Positions 32,301-42,036 of a stretch of 64,000 nucleotides of DNA are shown here, one piece after another. Both the position numbers and the translations under genes were made by a program. The notes below the pieces were generated by a model. It was given only the letters and a program-made list of their open reading frames with translations, was not told the origin of the DNA and searched no databases. Numbering within the stretch: the stretch's first letter is position 1; the number at the start of each line of letters is the position of its first letter. Source of the stretch: Epithemia pelagica (Eukaryota; Bacillariophyta; Bacillariophyceae; Surirellales; Surirellaceae); contig OX337231.1 of NCBI GenBank assembly GCA_946965045.2, positions 3,038,001-3,102,000 of the forward strand. The letters are read 5' to 3'.

Positions 32301-34473
32301 GTTTATCCCACCAATTCAACGCGAAACAGATTCCTTCATCATGGATCATGCGCTTCGTTTTACATTAAACGACAAGGACTTGAAAATTCTGAATGCGTGC
32401 CGTCTCTATCTAGGAGCAGTTTTAGTGAGCGACATCACGTCTTGTGAAGGGGCACATCTTCTTCTTTCTGCGTATCAAGGTGTTTTATCTACAGAGTCTA
32501 CGATTCGTGGCCTTACTCCGTATCAAGATCGTCCCAATGAAACCTCTTGGGAACTCTGGCGTCGAATGCTCACTGAGAAGGTTCTCTCTACTTCTGACCC
32601 CAATCCTTTAGCTCTGCAAATACCTCTCGGCCGATGGTTTGTCACTGGAACTAAAACGCCACGGAAATGGTCAGCTTATTACTGTCCAAATACAGCAAGA
32701 TTGTTTATCCAAGAATCTCGCAACTACAGGATCTTCAAGAATTTTGCCAATCACTTTGCTCCTACGACCTCTGTGACCCTTCATGTTCCGTCAATCTCTG
32801 TTCCTGTTTCGGTTAAGACACTACCCAATGGCTACAAGACCATCCTTCCGTACAAGTCATTTGTGGTGACTGCTCCGACTCCATTCCCTACCACTCTCAC
32901 CACGTTCATTGAACAATTAACCCCTTGGGAATCTCTTCTTCTCCGCCGATTCAAACTTTTGTGTTCACCTCAAGATCTTTCAACACATTTCTCCCAAGCT
33001 TTACCTATGTTTCTATGCAGCGATGGATCAGCACCATCTTTCCAAGGCTCGTTTGGAGGGCTTTGTTCCACTCCCCACGGACAACTTTTGTTTTCTCTAT
33101 CCGGTCCAGCACCTGGCTACCGTACCTCTTCCTTCAGAGCCGAGAGTTATGGCCTTCTAGCTCTACTTCGGTTTGTGGTTCAAATATGCAACTTCTATAG
33201 TATTGCGCTTTCGACAACTCTCCGATTTTACACCGACTCTCAAAGTTTGGTGGACACAAGCTATCTTCGACTCAAATGGACAGTCGAATATCCATATTCC
33301 ACCATGTCCGCGGATTGGGACATCCAACAATCCATCACATCCACAATCCGCAAATTCGAAACCCCACCTCTCCTTCTCCACGTTAAAGGCCATCAAGACC
33401 GCTTCCAATCCATCGACTCCCTTTCCTTACCCGCCCGATTAAACATCCAAGCCGATGCTCTTGCTGGCCAATATCAGTATCCCTCAGATGTTTCCTCTAC
33501 CATATCCCCACTTATCACCGGCGCAACCGCCAATCTACAACGCCACACTGGCACGATTACCAACAACTACCGCCACACTTTGCGCCGTTTCGCGAGTACG
33601 CCTTTGATTTGTCAATTTATTAAGCAGAAAAACAATTGGACCCAAGACGACTTCGATTCTATCTGTTGGGAGATTCATGGCGCTGTTCTTCGAGCGAACT
33701 TTCCCCACCGTCACTTTCTTACCAAGTTTATTCACAATTGGCTTCCCCTTGGCGCTCTGAAACAGCACTATGCACAACATTACCTATCTGACTGTCCGAA
33801 TTGCACCCATATCCTTGAAGATCGGGTTCACTTTCTACGATGCCCTCACCGTCTCAACTGGACGGGACCTCTCTTCGATGCTCTTTATTCCTTCTGGACC
33901 GACCACAATTTCGATCCTCAGCTCCAACAAATCTTCCAAGAATCCGTCCTTCACTGGATTGCAGACTCAGACCCTGTTTTCCCGAGCATGCCCCTACCGT
34001 ATACCCGTCTAATTACTCAACAAACCAAGATCGGATGGCTTCAAATCTTCCTTGGTCGCTTCACTTGGGATTGGATTCAACTACAAGACGCCTATGTCAA
34101 GACTCAGTCACTTCATCCCATAAAATTTTCTGGTCGTCGCCTTCTGTCAGGCACTATTAAAATTATGTGGCAACATCTCCATGATTTATGGTTACGACGC
34201 AATCTCGACTGCCATGGACATGACTCTGCGTCTCGCGAATCTGCCTCTCTAGCTCAAGCACAACGGGAAGTTGCTCATCTGTACACTCTTCGCTCTTCTC
34301 TTCCTCTTTCTGATCGATTCATGTCCTACGACTCTCTTTCAACACACTTCCGCCAGGAACCACACTCATATCAACTCCAAACCTGGCTGAACACTTGGAG
34401 ACCCTTTATCCTGTCCACGCATCCACCTGGCTGATCATTGTCGGCTAGCTCCTCCCGATTGTTAGTCCTCGCG

Positions 34474-34489
34474 TTAGGTAGCTACCTAA
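34474..34489. repeat. 16-bp palindrome in LINE 3' tail
   Basis: ttaggtagctacctaa is a perfect palindrome in the 127-bp tail between the ORF2 stop and the target duplication. A 3' hairpin can guide LINE reverse transcription; that role is inference. Confidence 0.55.
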
Positions 34490-34561
34490 TGCCCGGCGCG
34501 TCGGTCGGCGTTACTCTGCGGGGTGCGTGCGGCAGCGTTATAATAGATCTCCCTTTTTTTT

Positions 34562-34750
34562 CACGAGTCGACCGTACCCTAGCGGGTAGGCGCGGCAGCA
34601 GCTGGAATAGACTACCCCCACGACCCACGACCACGCACGTTTTCTCTCGATGCATCTGATTCTGATGGATCTCTGTGTCCATTGACGACGACGCTATAAT
34701 ACACAGAGCAACGCAAACACTACAGATAGCATCCAACCTTTTGTATTGTT
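34562..34750. promoter_or_regulatory. Right target duplication (34562-34579) and COQ9 upstream region
   Basis: Starts with the second exact copy of cacgagtcgaccgtaccc, then 171 bp to the COQ9 start. This is the other half of the promoter region split by the LINE. Confidence 0.75.
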
Positions 34751-36133
34751 ATGGTTCGACCAGCTATTGTTGCTTGTGCAAGACAGGAGGCATGGTTCCA
34801 CCAACGCACACTGACATTCCGTAGTAGCAATGGTTGTCGCCCTTCTTCTTCTGCTTCTTCTTCTTCGTATTCGGCGAACTTGAGACGTGTTCCATGGGGA
34901 GAACCACCACAAGCGTGGAGAGGCAAGACCTTCTCATTGGAACGTGGTGGAGATTGGTCCGTGTTGCAGCAGCAGCAAAAATCATTCGTTTCGACCTTGA
35001 CGACGGATCGTTCGTCGCCCGACGTGAGTACTCCTACTTCCTCTCCCACGAACAGTCCACAAGGTTCCGACGAGAGGCCCAGCGAGAACCACCCATTCCA
35101 CGAACCAACAGCATCATCTTCCAACCACGAAACCAACGACGACGACGACATGTCCTTGGTCAAGATGGAATTACTGCGTGCCGCCCTCCAGCAAGTTCCC
35201 ACCTACGGTTGGACAAAAGATGCCCTCGTGGCCGCCGTTCCGACGTTGGGAAAAAGCGGAGTATCCCCCAGTGTGGCGGGTCTAGTGACACCCGTCGAAC
35301 TGGTATCCTTTGTCATGGACGACTGGAATCATCGATTGGCCCAGGAATTGGATTTGGAATCCCACAACCATCGCAGGGACGACCCCGCCAACTCGTTTTC
35401 CAATGCCACCGACCCGACGACAACGACGACCGTGGATCGGATTGCCAATGCGTTGCAACGTCGTTTGGAATATCAACAAGAGTTGGTCTCGTGTCGACAA
35501 TGGCATCATGCCATGGCCTTGGGAGTTTCGACACCGCAAACGGCCCTAAAGACCAGCCAACAATTGCAAACTCTGATTCATACCGTCTTGTCCAAAACAA
35601 GTCCATCGTCATCATTATCGTCCTTGTCCCATGTCACCTTGGGCGGTGTCTACGTGGCCACCGAATTGCACATGTTGGCCGATTCATCCCCCAATTATCA
35701 AGACACGTGGAACTTTTTGCGACACCGTGTCCAGGACTGGTATCAATCGGGAACCAGTAGTACTGCTTTCGGTGGGTCGTCGTCTTCTCCCGTGAGCATG
35801 ATTTCAGTGGCAGGAGTAACAGTGTCAGCCGTGGCGTCGGCAGTGGCCAGTGGATTGGCCAGTGTGGTGCATGTTCCAGGAGCAAGCACCACCAATCTAC
35901 CACGCACAACCAATCAAGCAGTCACGTGGGCCATTGTGGCGGCTTCGAGACTGTCGTCGACACCCACGACGACCAACACCCACCGACCGGATGGATCGTC
36001 CCCCAGTCATTACCATGCTCCTCCTCCTCCAACTGCGGCTGCTCCGACAACTGCACACATGCCGCCGCCATCGTCGTCGTCCGGGAATCCCAACAGGACT
36101 GCGAGTACATCTGCACCACCCCCTTCGGCGTGA
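34751..36133 (+). CDS. COQ9: Ubiquinone biosynthesis protein COQ9
   Basis: 460 residues. COQ9 is a lipid-binding TetR-fold protein that presents quinone intermediates to COQ7 in the mitochondrial CoQ complex. The N-terminal 25 residues are basic and hydroxylated with few acids (mitochondrial presequence). After a long Ser-rich linker the family region begins near 138 with LLRAALQQVPTYGWTKDALVAA, then GLVTPVELVSFVMDDW, and GVYVATELHMLADSSPNYQDTWNFLRHRV. A helix near 340-370 (ISVAGVTVSAVASAVASGLAS) corresponds to the membrane-binding helix. The Pro/His/Thr-rich C-terminus after 385 is an extension. Expression may be affected by the LINE placed 190 bp upstream. Confidence 0.88.
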   Translation: MVRPAIVACARQEAWFHQRTLTFRSSNGCRPSSSASSSSYSANLRRVPWGEPPQAWRGKTFSLERGGDWSVLQQQQKSFVSTLTTDRSSPDVSTPTSSPTNSPQGSDERPSENHPFHEPTASSSNHETNDDDDMSLVKMELLRAALQQVPTYGWTKDALVAAVPTLGKSGVSPSVAGLVTPVELVSFVMDDWNHRLAQELDLESHNHRRDDPANSFSNATDPTTTTTVDRIANALQRRLEYQQELVSCRQWHHAMALGVSTPQTALKTSQQLQTLIHTVLSKTSPSSSLSSLSHVTLGGVYVATELHMLADSSPNYQDTWNFLRHRVQDWYQSGTSSTAFGGSSSSPVSMISVAGVTVSAVASAVASGLASVVHVPGASTTNLPRTTNQAVTWAIVAASRLSSTPTTTNTHRPDGSSPSHYHAPPPPTAAAPTTAHMPPPSSSSGNPNRTASTSAPPPSA

Positions 36134-36442
36134 ATTTGGGAAACCACCCAACAGAGAATTGGAATGGCGCGTTCCAAATAGGAGATCTGGAACAAAACAC
36201 ACGCGCACACACACACACCACAAGTCCCAAGACGAGTGTGTAGTGCCCTCTCGCCAACCGATCAATGGAAGAATGAGACGCACACACATACACATCTGAT
36301 CGAGTTGGCTTGTAGGCAGAATTGTTTCTAGAATACAGACAATGGATGCAATCATCCCAAAACTAAGCTTCTAGTTTTCTTGTGTTATAACAGTACACGC
36401 GTTGGTTGCTCCTGTGTAATGGTTTTTCGTCCTTCCTCTGAC
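36134..36442. other. Convergent intergenic gap
   Basis: 309 bp with a short (ca)n tract near 36203-36222. Nothing else recognised. Confidence 0.5.
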
Positions 36443-39400
36443 TTAAACGACGAGTAAAAAGTATTCCTTGGCGGCCGTTTGTGGAAGAGAGGATGAGATT
36501 GTGGTCAATGCCTTGGTGGTGCTCGTGCTGCTGGTGGATGACCCTCCCTCGGAGGGTGGCAACACTACCACGGGCTCTCGTTCGGGTTGTTGTTTGGTTG
36601 CGTGCCGAGACGGTGGACGTTGCTTGTGACTGGTCGTGCTCGAAGTATTGCTGCCACGGGTCGACTTGGAATCGCTCGTTTTCTGGTTGGTGCTGGCAGT
36701 GTCCTTGGTCTTGTGGGTGACAGTCTTGCTGTCGTCATTGTTGGTAGACCGCTTGCCTTGTTGTTGTTGTTTGCGGGGTGGCTTCTTTTTGGCTACGGAT
36801 TCGGACGGTTCCGAACCACAGGACTCGTCTTCTTCTTCTTCTTCTTCTTCGTCCAGGAGGCCCAAACTGCCCGTCAATCGAAGTCGCACGTCGACACCGA
36901 CATCCAACAGGGTGGCAACCAAGGCTCCCTTGTCCAAGGACAAGGACGACGAAGAAGAGCGCGGTCGTTTTCGAGTGGGACGACGGGCTGTTGCGACATG
37001 GCTGGTCGCGTCCATGGGACCTGCCGCCCCAGTGGAGAGGGGCTCTGACAGGGTGGGCGAGGCCGGTCGACTGGACCCCGTGTCACTCACGGTACTACTG
37101 AACCGACGGATCGTACTACTGGCCCGTGGTTGCGGCAGTGGCAGATCGGGTCCGAGAATATCCCATTCTTCCTTGTCGGCATCCAAGGTCCGTTTCATGG
37201 CCCGAGCCTTGCAGGGAATGCAAAAACTCGAACTGATATCCAATTCCTGGCCCAAGTCTTCCTCCACCAACCGGTACTTGGGTCGGCCCTGCGCCTTGGG
37301 TTTTTCCGGTCCAAAGGTGCCGTCGGGAATCATGGGGGCCAAATGACACCAGCGTAAATCGGGAATAAAGGTCACCACGTACCAATACTGATGGGCGCGG
37401 GGATTGACGTCCACCACCAACGTGTCGTCGTCCGTATTGTTTTCACCACCACCACTATTGAGTGCGGAGGCATCGACGCGGACCACCATATTGAACAAGT
37501 TTTCGGGTGTTTCCATGGACGAGAGAGACTGGGACCGACTCGTCGTGCACGTGGTCTTGGGCATGCTGCTGCTACGAATGGGTGGTTGGGGTGTGGTATA
37601 GAGCGACAGAGCCGTTGTTGTGGTTGTAGTAGGTGCCTGAGATCGACTGGAAGACAATGGTTGTGATTGTGTTGATGGTGATTGTTCCAGTCGCAGTCGC
37701 GAGGCGTGTTGACAAAAGGCAATTTTGGTGGAAGTGGCCAAGTACCTCCAAGCCGACTGGATCATGTCGGTTGCATGAGCCGGCGTGGGGGCCCGTTGCA
37801 ACAAGGCCGTCTGTGTGGAAGAAAAGTTTTGCGCAAACAAGTCATAGGCTGTCGTCGTCGTCATGGTGGCAGACGATTGGGATGGTGGCACTGGGACCAG
37901 GGCAGTCGAGGAGGACACCAACGACGAGTCGGGCGTATCGGACGACGACACGGCCTCGGGATTTTGGGATTTGGGGTGGAGTTTGCTGGATGGTTTGGTG
38001 GACGACACCAAGCCATGTTGTTCGACAAAGTGGGGGACATGCCAGACCAAATGATTGGGTGGCGGTGTGTAGGGTTGAATCTCGACGGCCAATCCTTGTC
38101 GAATGGGTCGATCCGAGGCGGATGGTCTCTTTTTGTTGGATTTGTGGTGGTTGTTCTCAAACAGGGCCCGGGCCATCATGTAGGACGGTTCACCGCGTTC
38201 AAAATGGTCGTCGTCGGGAAAGGACCAATGGGCATAGGGGACATAGGCCAGGTCGGGCGCGGTCAAATTGGAAATGCGCACCTGGGTGCCCTGTTTGAGT
38301 CGCGAATGGGCCAAGAGACCCTGCAATCGATGCTTGTTGGCATGGACGACGGCCGTACAATCCAAGTTATGGAGCTTGGCAATGGATCGCGGTGTATCGT
38401 TTTCTTTGCACACGTGCCATTGCGTTTGGTGTGTTGTTGTCGTCGTTGTCGTCGTTGTTGTACTGTTCCGTCGGGGCGACGACTGTACGGAATGCCGCGT
38501 GGTGCGCAAACTTTCGGGATCGGGATGGGGAATCCGCAACCACGTGCCCCGTTTCAATTTACTGGACGGTGCCAAATCGGGCAAATGGCCGTGATTGAGA
38601 AAGACAACATCCCACACCGACACTTTGAACTTTTTGCTAATGGCGGCCAGGGCTTCGCCCGCCTTGGTGACTTGGTAGTGTTGCACCTTGCTCATGACCA
38701 TGTGGTCCGGCAAGGCCAAGGGATGTGGTGGGTCATCGTCGTCATTGTCGTCTTGTTGTGATTGTTGTTTGGAGGTTTTTGGGGTTTCGTCATGATCGGA
38801 TTGCGAGGATTGTTTGGCAGGGGATGGTCGTCCTTTGGAGGGTTTGCCCTTGTTGTTGTTGTTGGCTTTGGTCTTATTCTTTTTGCTCTTCTTGTTGTTG
38901 TTTTTGCGTCGCGGTGCCCGCTGGGTATCCTCGTCGTCTTGTTCGTCGTCGTCTGGTTCGATTCGTTCGGTAATGGCGCCGACACGACAAAAGCCTTGGG
39001 CTTCGTAAAAGGCAATGGAATTGTGCGTGGCTTGCAATACCACATAATCGTACTGGGCCTGACGCGTCGCCGCCAGGCGTTGCAAATCCTCCAGGACCAA
39101 TTCCACCAACAAGCGGCCACAGCCCAAGCCGCCCAAGAGGGAAATTTCGGCAAGACGGGGCCAGACAATGCCTTCTTCCCAGACATTGCCGGCCCGGACC
39201 GTCGCTTGCAAGTCGCGGGCCAAGGCACCCGTCGAATCCACGACGCGACCGGACGAATCATCATGGTCATGGTCGTCGTCGCCGCAAAAGGCGGCTTCGT
39301 GCAGAGAATCCCAGCGAAAGGAGCGTTCGTAATTGGTAAAGGTGGTGACCGTCACAAAGCCCTGCAAGCGACCCTCGTGACGGACCAAGTAGCCCCACAG

Positions 39401-39772
39401 GGGTTCATCCACATCCAACCGGTCGGCCAAGTATTCCAGAGAGAGTGGTTTGCTGCCATCGGGAGCGTAATGGTTGGAATGGTGGGATGCGTTCTTCTTC
39501 TTCTTGTTCGTCTTGTTGTTGGTGTGGCGGCTGTCGTCGTCCTTGGATGGTTCTGGTTGTTCTTGCTGTTGTTGCGCATGCCGTCGGTGTCGTCGCCGGA
39601 CGGCTTCTTTGCAGACGAGGAGCATTTCTCCCATGCATCGTTGAAAGTCTTCGCGATTCGTGACATGTTCAATCGTCGATCCTTGCAAATCGGGATACTG
39701 CGCGGCCGGAATGTCGGCAAAGGAATACCGGGGTTGCGGCAAGGGCGGCAAGGCAAACCGCGTCGCGTTCAT
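36443..39772 (-). CDS. GNAT acetyltransferase with two LysM domains
   Basis: 1,109 residues. Residues 110-268 read as a GNAT fold: LWGYLVRHEGRLQGFVTV, then acetyl-CoA loop LLGGLGCGRLLVELVLEDL, VVLQATHNSIAFYEAQGFCRVG. Two LysM modules follow at about 364-414 (HYQVTKAGEALAAISKKF...LKRGTWLRIP) and 450-499 (WHVCKENDTPRSIAKLHNLD...LKQGTQVRIS). Residues 790-872 form another compact-looking domain (YWYVVTFIPDLRWCHLAPMIPDG, LGQELDISSSFCIPCKARA) that I cannot name. Linkers are Lys/Asn-, Thr- and Ser-rich, the C-terminus Asp/Glu- then Ser-rich. No signal peptide, so the LysM parts are probably intracellular. GNAT joined to LysM is unusual. Confidence 0.8.
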   Translation of the reverse strand: MNATRFALPPLPQPRYSFADIPAAQYPDLQGSTIEHVTNREDFQRCMGEMLLVCKEAVRRRHRRHAQQQQEQPEPSKDDDSRHTNNKTNKKKKNASHHSNHYAPDGSKPLSLEYLADRLDVDEPLWGYLVRHEGRLQGFVTVTTFTNYERSFRWDSLHEAAFCGDDDHDHDDSSGRVVDSTGALARDLQATVRAGNVWEEGIVWPRLAEISLLGGLGCGRLLVELVLEDLQRLAATRQAQYDYVVLQATHNSIAFYEAQGFCRVGAITERIEPDDDEQDDEDTQRAPRRKNNNKKSKKNKTKANNNNKGKPSKGRPSPAKQSSQSDHDETPKTSKQQSQQDDNDDDDPPHPLALPDHMVMSKVQHYQVTKAGEALAAISKKFKVSVWDVVFLNHGHLPDLAPSSKLKRGTWLRIPHPDPESLRTTRHSVQSSPRRNSTTTTTTTTTTHQTQWHVCKENDTPRSIAKLHNLDCTAVVHANKHRLQGLLAHSRLKQGTQVRISNLTAPDLAYVPYAHWSFPDDDHFERGEPSYMMARALFENNHHKSNKKRPSASDRPIRQGLAVEIQPYTPPPNHLVWHVPHFVEQHGLVSSTKPSSKLHPKSQNPEAVSSSDTPDSSLVSSSTALVPVPPSQSSATMTTTTAYDLFAQNFSSTQTALLQRAPTPAHATDMIQSAWRYLATSTKIAFCQHASRLRLEQSPSTQSQPLSSSRSQAPTTTTTTALSLYTTPQPPIRSSSMPKTTCTTSRSQSLSSMETPENLFNMVVRVDASALNSGGGENNTDDDTLVVDVNPRAHQYWYVVTFIPDLRWCHLAPMIPDGTFGPEKPKAQGRPKYRLVEEDLGQELDISSSFCIPCKARAMKRTLDADKEEWDILGPDLPLPQPRASSTIRRFSSTVSDTGSSRPASPTLSEPLSTGAAGPMDATSHVATARRPTRKRPRSSSSSLSLDKGALVATLLDVGVDVRLRLTGSLGLLDEEEEEEEDESCGSEPSESVAKKKPPRKQQQQGKRSTNNDDSKTVTHKTKDTASTNQKTSDSKSTRGSNTSSTTSHKQRPPSRHATKQQPEREPVVVLPPSEGGSSTSSTSTTKALTTISSSLPQTAAKEYFLLVV

Positions 39773-40307
39773 AATGAAGTGTGGTGGTTGTGATTGAAGT
39801 AGGAGGAGTCGAGTGGGAGAGTGTTGTGTGTTGGTGTGAATTGTTGTTGTTGTTGCTGCTGTGTTGTTCAGGTCCAGATCAGATCGTTCCTATTCTGTTG
39901 GGTTGTTTTTGTTGTGGGTGTTGCTCTAGTGTCTGTTGGAGTTTGAAATGGAACGAGAATCCAATCTTTTCGACGTCGTCCTTGTCTCGCGCGTTTGGTT
40001 GTTTGAGTTGCACCTCACGCGGAGTTGAAATTTGGAGGGTGTGCGCCCAAATTCAAATGGCCAGCCAGCCATCTGTCTGGCGGGCGGGCGGGCGATCCCA
40101 TGCGCGCCACAAACAATTCATATCGAGCCCAGAACTCGTGCCATGCCGGCGACACTGCGCAAGTCTCGTTCGCGCACGTCGAACCACACAAACACTCAAA
40201 CCAACAAACCGTTGTTGGCATGCAAAATAAAGACAAGTCACACACTCATCATCCTGGATCTTCATGCTAATTGGACTTTACGCAGTCTCTCGGATCGATT
40301 CATCATC
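39773..40307. other. Divergent promoter region
   Basis: 535 bp between the GNAT-LysM start and the next + strand start. The + frame is open back to 40032 (with an ATG near 40143), so the downstream gene could start earlier. Contains a gcgggcgggcggg tract near 40079-40093. Confidence 0.4.
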
Positions 40308-41636
40308 ATGGCATGTCATCCTCCACCCTCCTACCAAGGAGGACAAGCACCCGAACCGGAGAAGCTGTCCAACAACCACACGTCCTGTGAGCAAGAATCC
40401 ACCCATTATACTTCTCCAGCGCGGCCGCCGTTGCACTCCGTCGTGGCCGCCGTGTGTCGTCGACTGGACGACGATCCGGCAGCAGCCTCAAGGACAACAA
40501 GGCCTCTGGCGGCTCGGGTCCAGGACTTGGTTCAAACCGGTCTCTTGATTCCCTATCGACAACTTGGAATTCACAAGGACAATGACAACCAGAAGGACGT
40601 TTGGTTGTACCGGATTCAATGTCAAGTCCTGGTCCGACTCGTGTTGTGGAACTATTTTTCTCCGTCACGGCGGCAGTCTGCGACCTCGGACTATACCACG
40701 ACACTGTCGCAGCTCGATGCCCCCGTTCCGTTCCCCAGCCGTGACGGCACCAACACCAAGACCACCAAACCATTCTTGAAACGACGAAAATTACCCAAGT
40801 CCATGAGTGCTGCGGCGTCCCACACCCAACACACTCCTGCTGTTTCCACCGCCACGACGACGACGACAAGGGTTTTTTGGAAGCACAATCTAACGGCACT
40901 CTTGTCCTTGGCCTCCTTTTCCTTGCCACCCACCACCTCCATGGCCGACTTTGTCAAACAAACCTTGCAGTTGCAACCGTGGGGGGAATCCACCGAAATG
41001 CAAACCAACAACGACCACACCCAAACCAACCACAAGCCATGGACTCGGTACACCCAACCCTACCTCGTGCCGCTCTTGCAGTACATGGAAATTGACGACG
41101 TGTCGCGTCCTCCATCCGACCTGGCCCCCACGACAAGCAGTCGTCGAACTGGTTCCTCGAAGAACAAGAACAGTCACAAGACAGACAAGGAAAACACAGT
41201 CCCCCAGAAACCGAATACCACCAACAAGAAGAAGAAGAAGAAGACACGACAACCACCATGCTTGTTGCGGTCCAGTCTTCAACAACAACAACAACAAACC
41301 GCCGCCCTCCTGAAAACAACGACCCTGCGGAGTCGGTATCAATCATATGCGCAACCCTCGTCGCAAGTCCTGGTACCCCGTCCTTCAATTACACCCATTC
41401 TCACAAAAACAAACTCTGCAACAACAACGACCACCCGGAACAGGACCACAACCAACAAAACAGACCGACCAGTGCCCCGCACTCCGCCACCCCACCACCG
41501 TCCACCACCACCACGACGATCGTCCTCGCTCTGTGTCCAAGAAACACCCGAAAAAGTCACCACGAGCAGCAGCAGCCGCATGTCGTTACGGACCTACCAC
41601 CACAACACCAACACCAAGAAGCGTCGCATCTTGTAG
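40308..41636 (+). CDS. Possible Sld3/Treslin-like replication initiation factor
   Basis: 443 residues from ATG 40308. The protein is mostly disordered and basic but has three ordered patches: LHSVVAAVCRRL, then VWLYRIQCQVLVRLVLWNYF, then FWKHNLTALLSLASFSLPPTTSMADFVKQTLQ, and a Tyr/Leu-rich YTQPYLVPLLQYMEIDD. The second and third patches resemble the conserved Sld3/Treslin (STD) core, in which an LQ-rich helix is followed by a short helical bundle. The basic tail with VQETPEK-like CDK-type sites and one DKEN (possible APC/C degron) would fit. The match is by eye and weak, so the name is tentative. Poly-Gln, poly-Lys and poly-Thr runs are present. Confidence 0.4.
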   Translation: MACHPPPSYQGGQAPEPEKLSNNHTSCEQESTHYTSPARPPLHSVVAAVCRRLDDDPAAASRTTRPLAARVQDLVQTGLLIPYRQLGIHKDNDNQKDVWLYRIQCQVLVRLVLWNYFSPSRRQSATSDYTTTLSQLDAPVPFPSRDGTNTKTTKPFLKRRKLPKSMSAAASHTQHTPAVSTATTTTTRVFWKHNLTALLSLASFSLPPTTSMADFVKQTLQLQPWGESTEMQTNNDHTQTNHKPWTRYTQPYLVPLLQYMEIDDVSRPPSDLAPTTSSRRTGSSKNKNSHKTDKENTVPQKPNTTNKKKKKKTRQPPCLLRSSLQQQQQQTAALLKTTTLRSRYQSYAQPSSQVLVPRPSITPILTKTNSATTTTTRNRTTTNKTDRPVPRTPPPHHRPPPPRRSSSLCVQETPEKVTTSSSSRMSLRTYHHNTNTKKRRIL

Positions 41637-41785
41637 TAGGACGCTCCCCAACAACAAGACACGAACAAAACTCTCCCTGGCAGTTGCGGAGAAGAGAGGC
41701 CAAACTCTCCCTGGCAGTTGCTCTGGGAACCAACAAGAGAAGAGAGGCCTTGGCCCTCCTCCTTGTTCGGTCCACACGCTTTGGT
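41637..41785. repeat. Short tandem duplication after the gene
   Basis: The stretch aaactctccctggcagttgc, followed by gagaagagaggcc after different spacers, appears twice between about 41673 and 41750. Non-coding and directly next to repeat copy B. Confidence 0.5.
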
Positions 41786-42036
41786 GTCCCTCATTGGTTG
41801 CAATGAATAGGGGCACGAACGACGACATCTATTAGGAGTGTATCTAGCTAGGAGTGAGAAAATCTATGAAATGCCTACTTCACTGGCACTCTATGCTGAG
41901 GGTACCTCTGTGTCGTGGAGAAAGACGCACAGTCTGGTGGATGATAGGGACCATTATAGAGAGAAAGAAAGAGAGACGCCATGTGGTCGGGATTCCGACT
42001 CTCCAAAACAAACTCGAACAAGGTACTTGGTTGGGG
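41786..42036 (-). repeat. Dispersed repeat copy B (inverted relative to 17075-17353)
   Basis: Reverse complement of copy A with internal gaps; the block next to 41786 is almost identical to the end of copy A. Between 42037 and 42379 I see nothing else that I can name. Confidence 0.75.

Larger units (their letters stand above)
20199..34434 (+). pseudogene. LINE ORF2 (APE-RT-RNase H), split by copia and one stop
   Basis: The first part (20199-21073) holds the start of an AP-endonuclease domain (RVYFCNVNGF, VWGVAETNLD). After the copia insertion the same frame resumes at 29379 with LLLGDFNEVL and GDHRAIILDF, completing the endonuclease. The reverse transcriptase follows: motif A HLDYDATACYDRI, motif B QGAGNSPAIW, motif C GFVDD near 31450. 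A TAA at 31750-31752 stands where relatives usually have Leu (K-T-L-G), so TTA to TAA is likely. The frame then continues to 34434 with the connecting region, RNase H (FYTDSQSLVDT, HVKGHQDR, NIQADALAG) and a zinc motif CPNCTH...HFLRCPH. About 1,976 residues when intact. Confidence 0.85.
19181..34561 (+). mobile_element. LINE (non-LTR) retrotransposon, interrupted by a copia element
   Basis: Bounded by an 18-bp direct repeat (19163-19180 and 34562-34579). Without the nested copia and its duplicated 5 bp the LINE is about 7.1 kb. It has a 35-bp leader, ORF1, a 2-bp gap, then ORF2 with AP endonuclease, reverse transcriptase, RNase H and a CCHC-type zinc motif, then a 3' tail with a 16-bp palindrome (34474-34489) and eight or nine T residues before the target duplication. 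Both ORFs carry nonsense codons. I cannot name the clade by eye. Confidence 0.88.

Noticed and set aside
34834-35760. + strand frame of 308 codons overlapping COQ9
   Set aside because: COQ9 motifs are in the other frame; this one is Arg/Pro-rich and featureless.
37682-39793. Long + strand frames of 359 and 343 codons
   Set aside because: They lie antisense to the GNAT-LysM gene, have no domain, and follow from its codon bias and low-complexity runs.
17075-42036. Repeat pair A/B as ends of one giant inverted-repeat transposon
   Set aside because: The interval holds many unrelated host genes and its own dated insertions; no target duplication at the outer ends.
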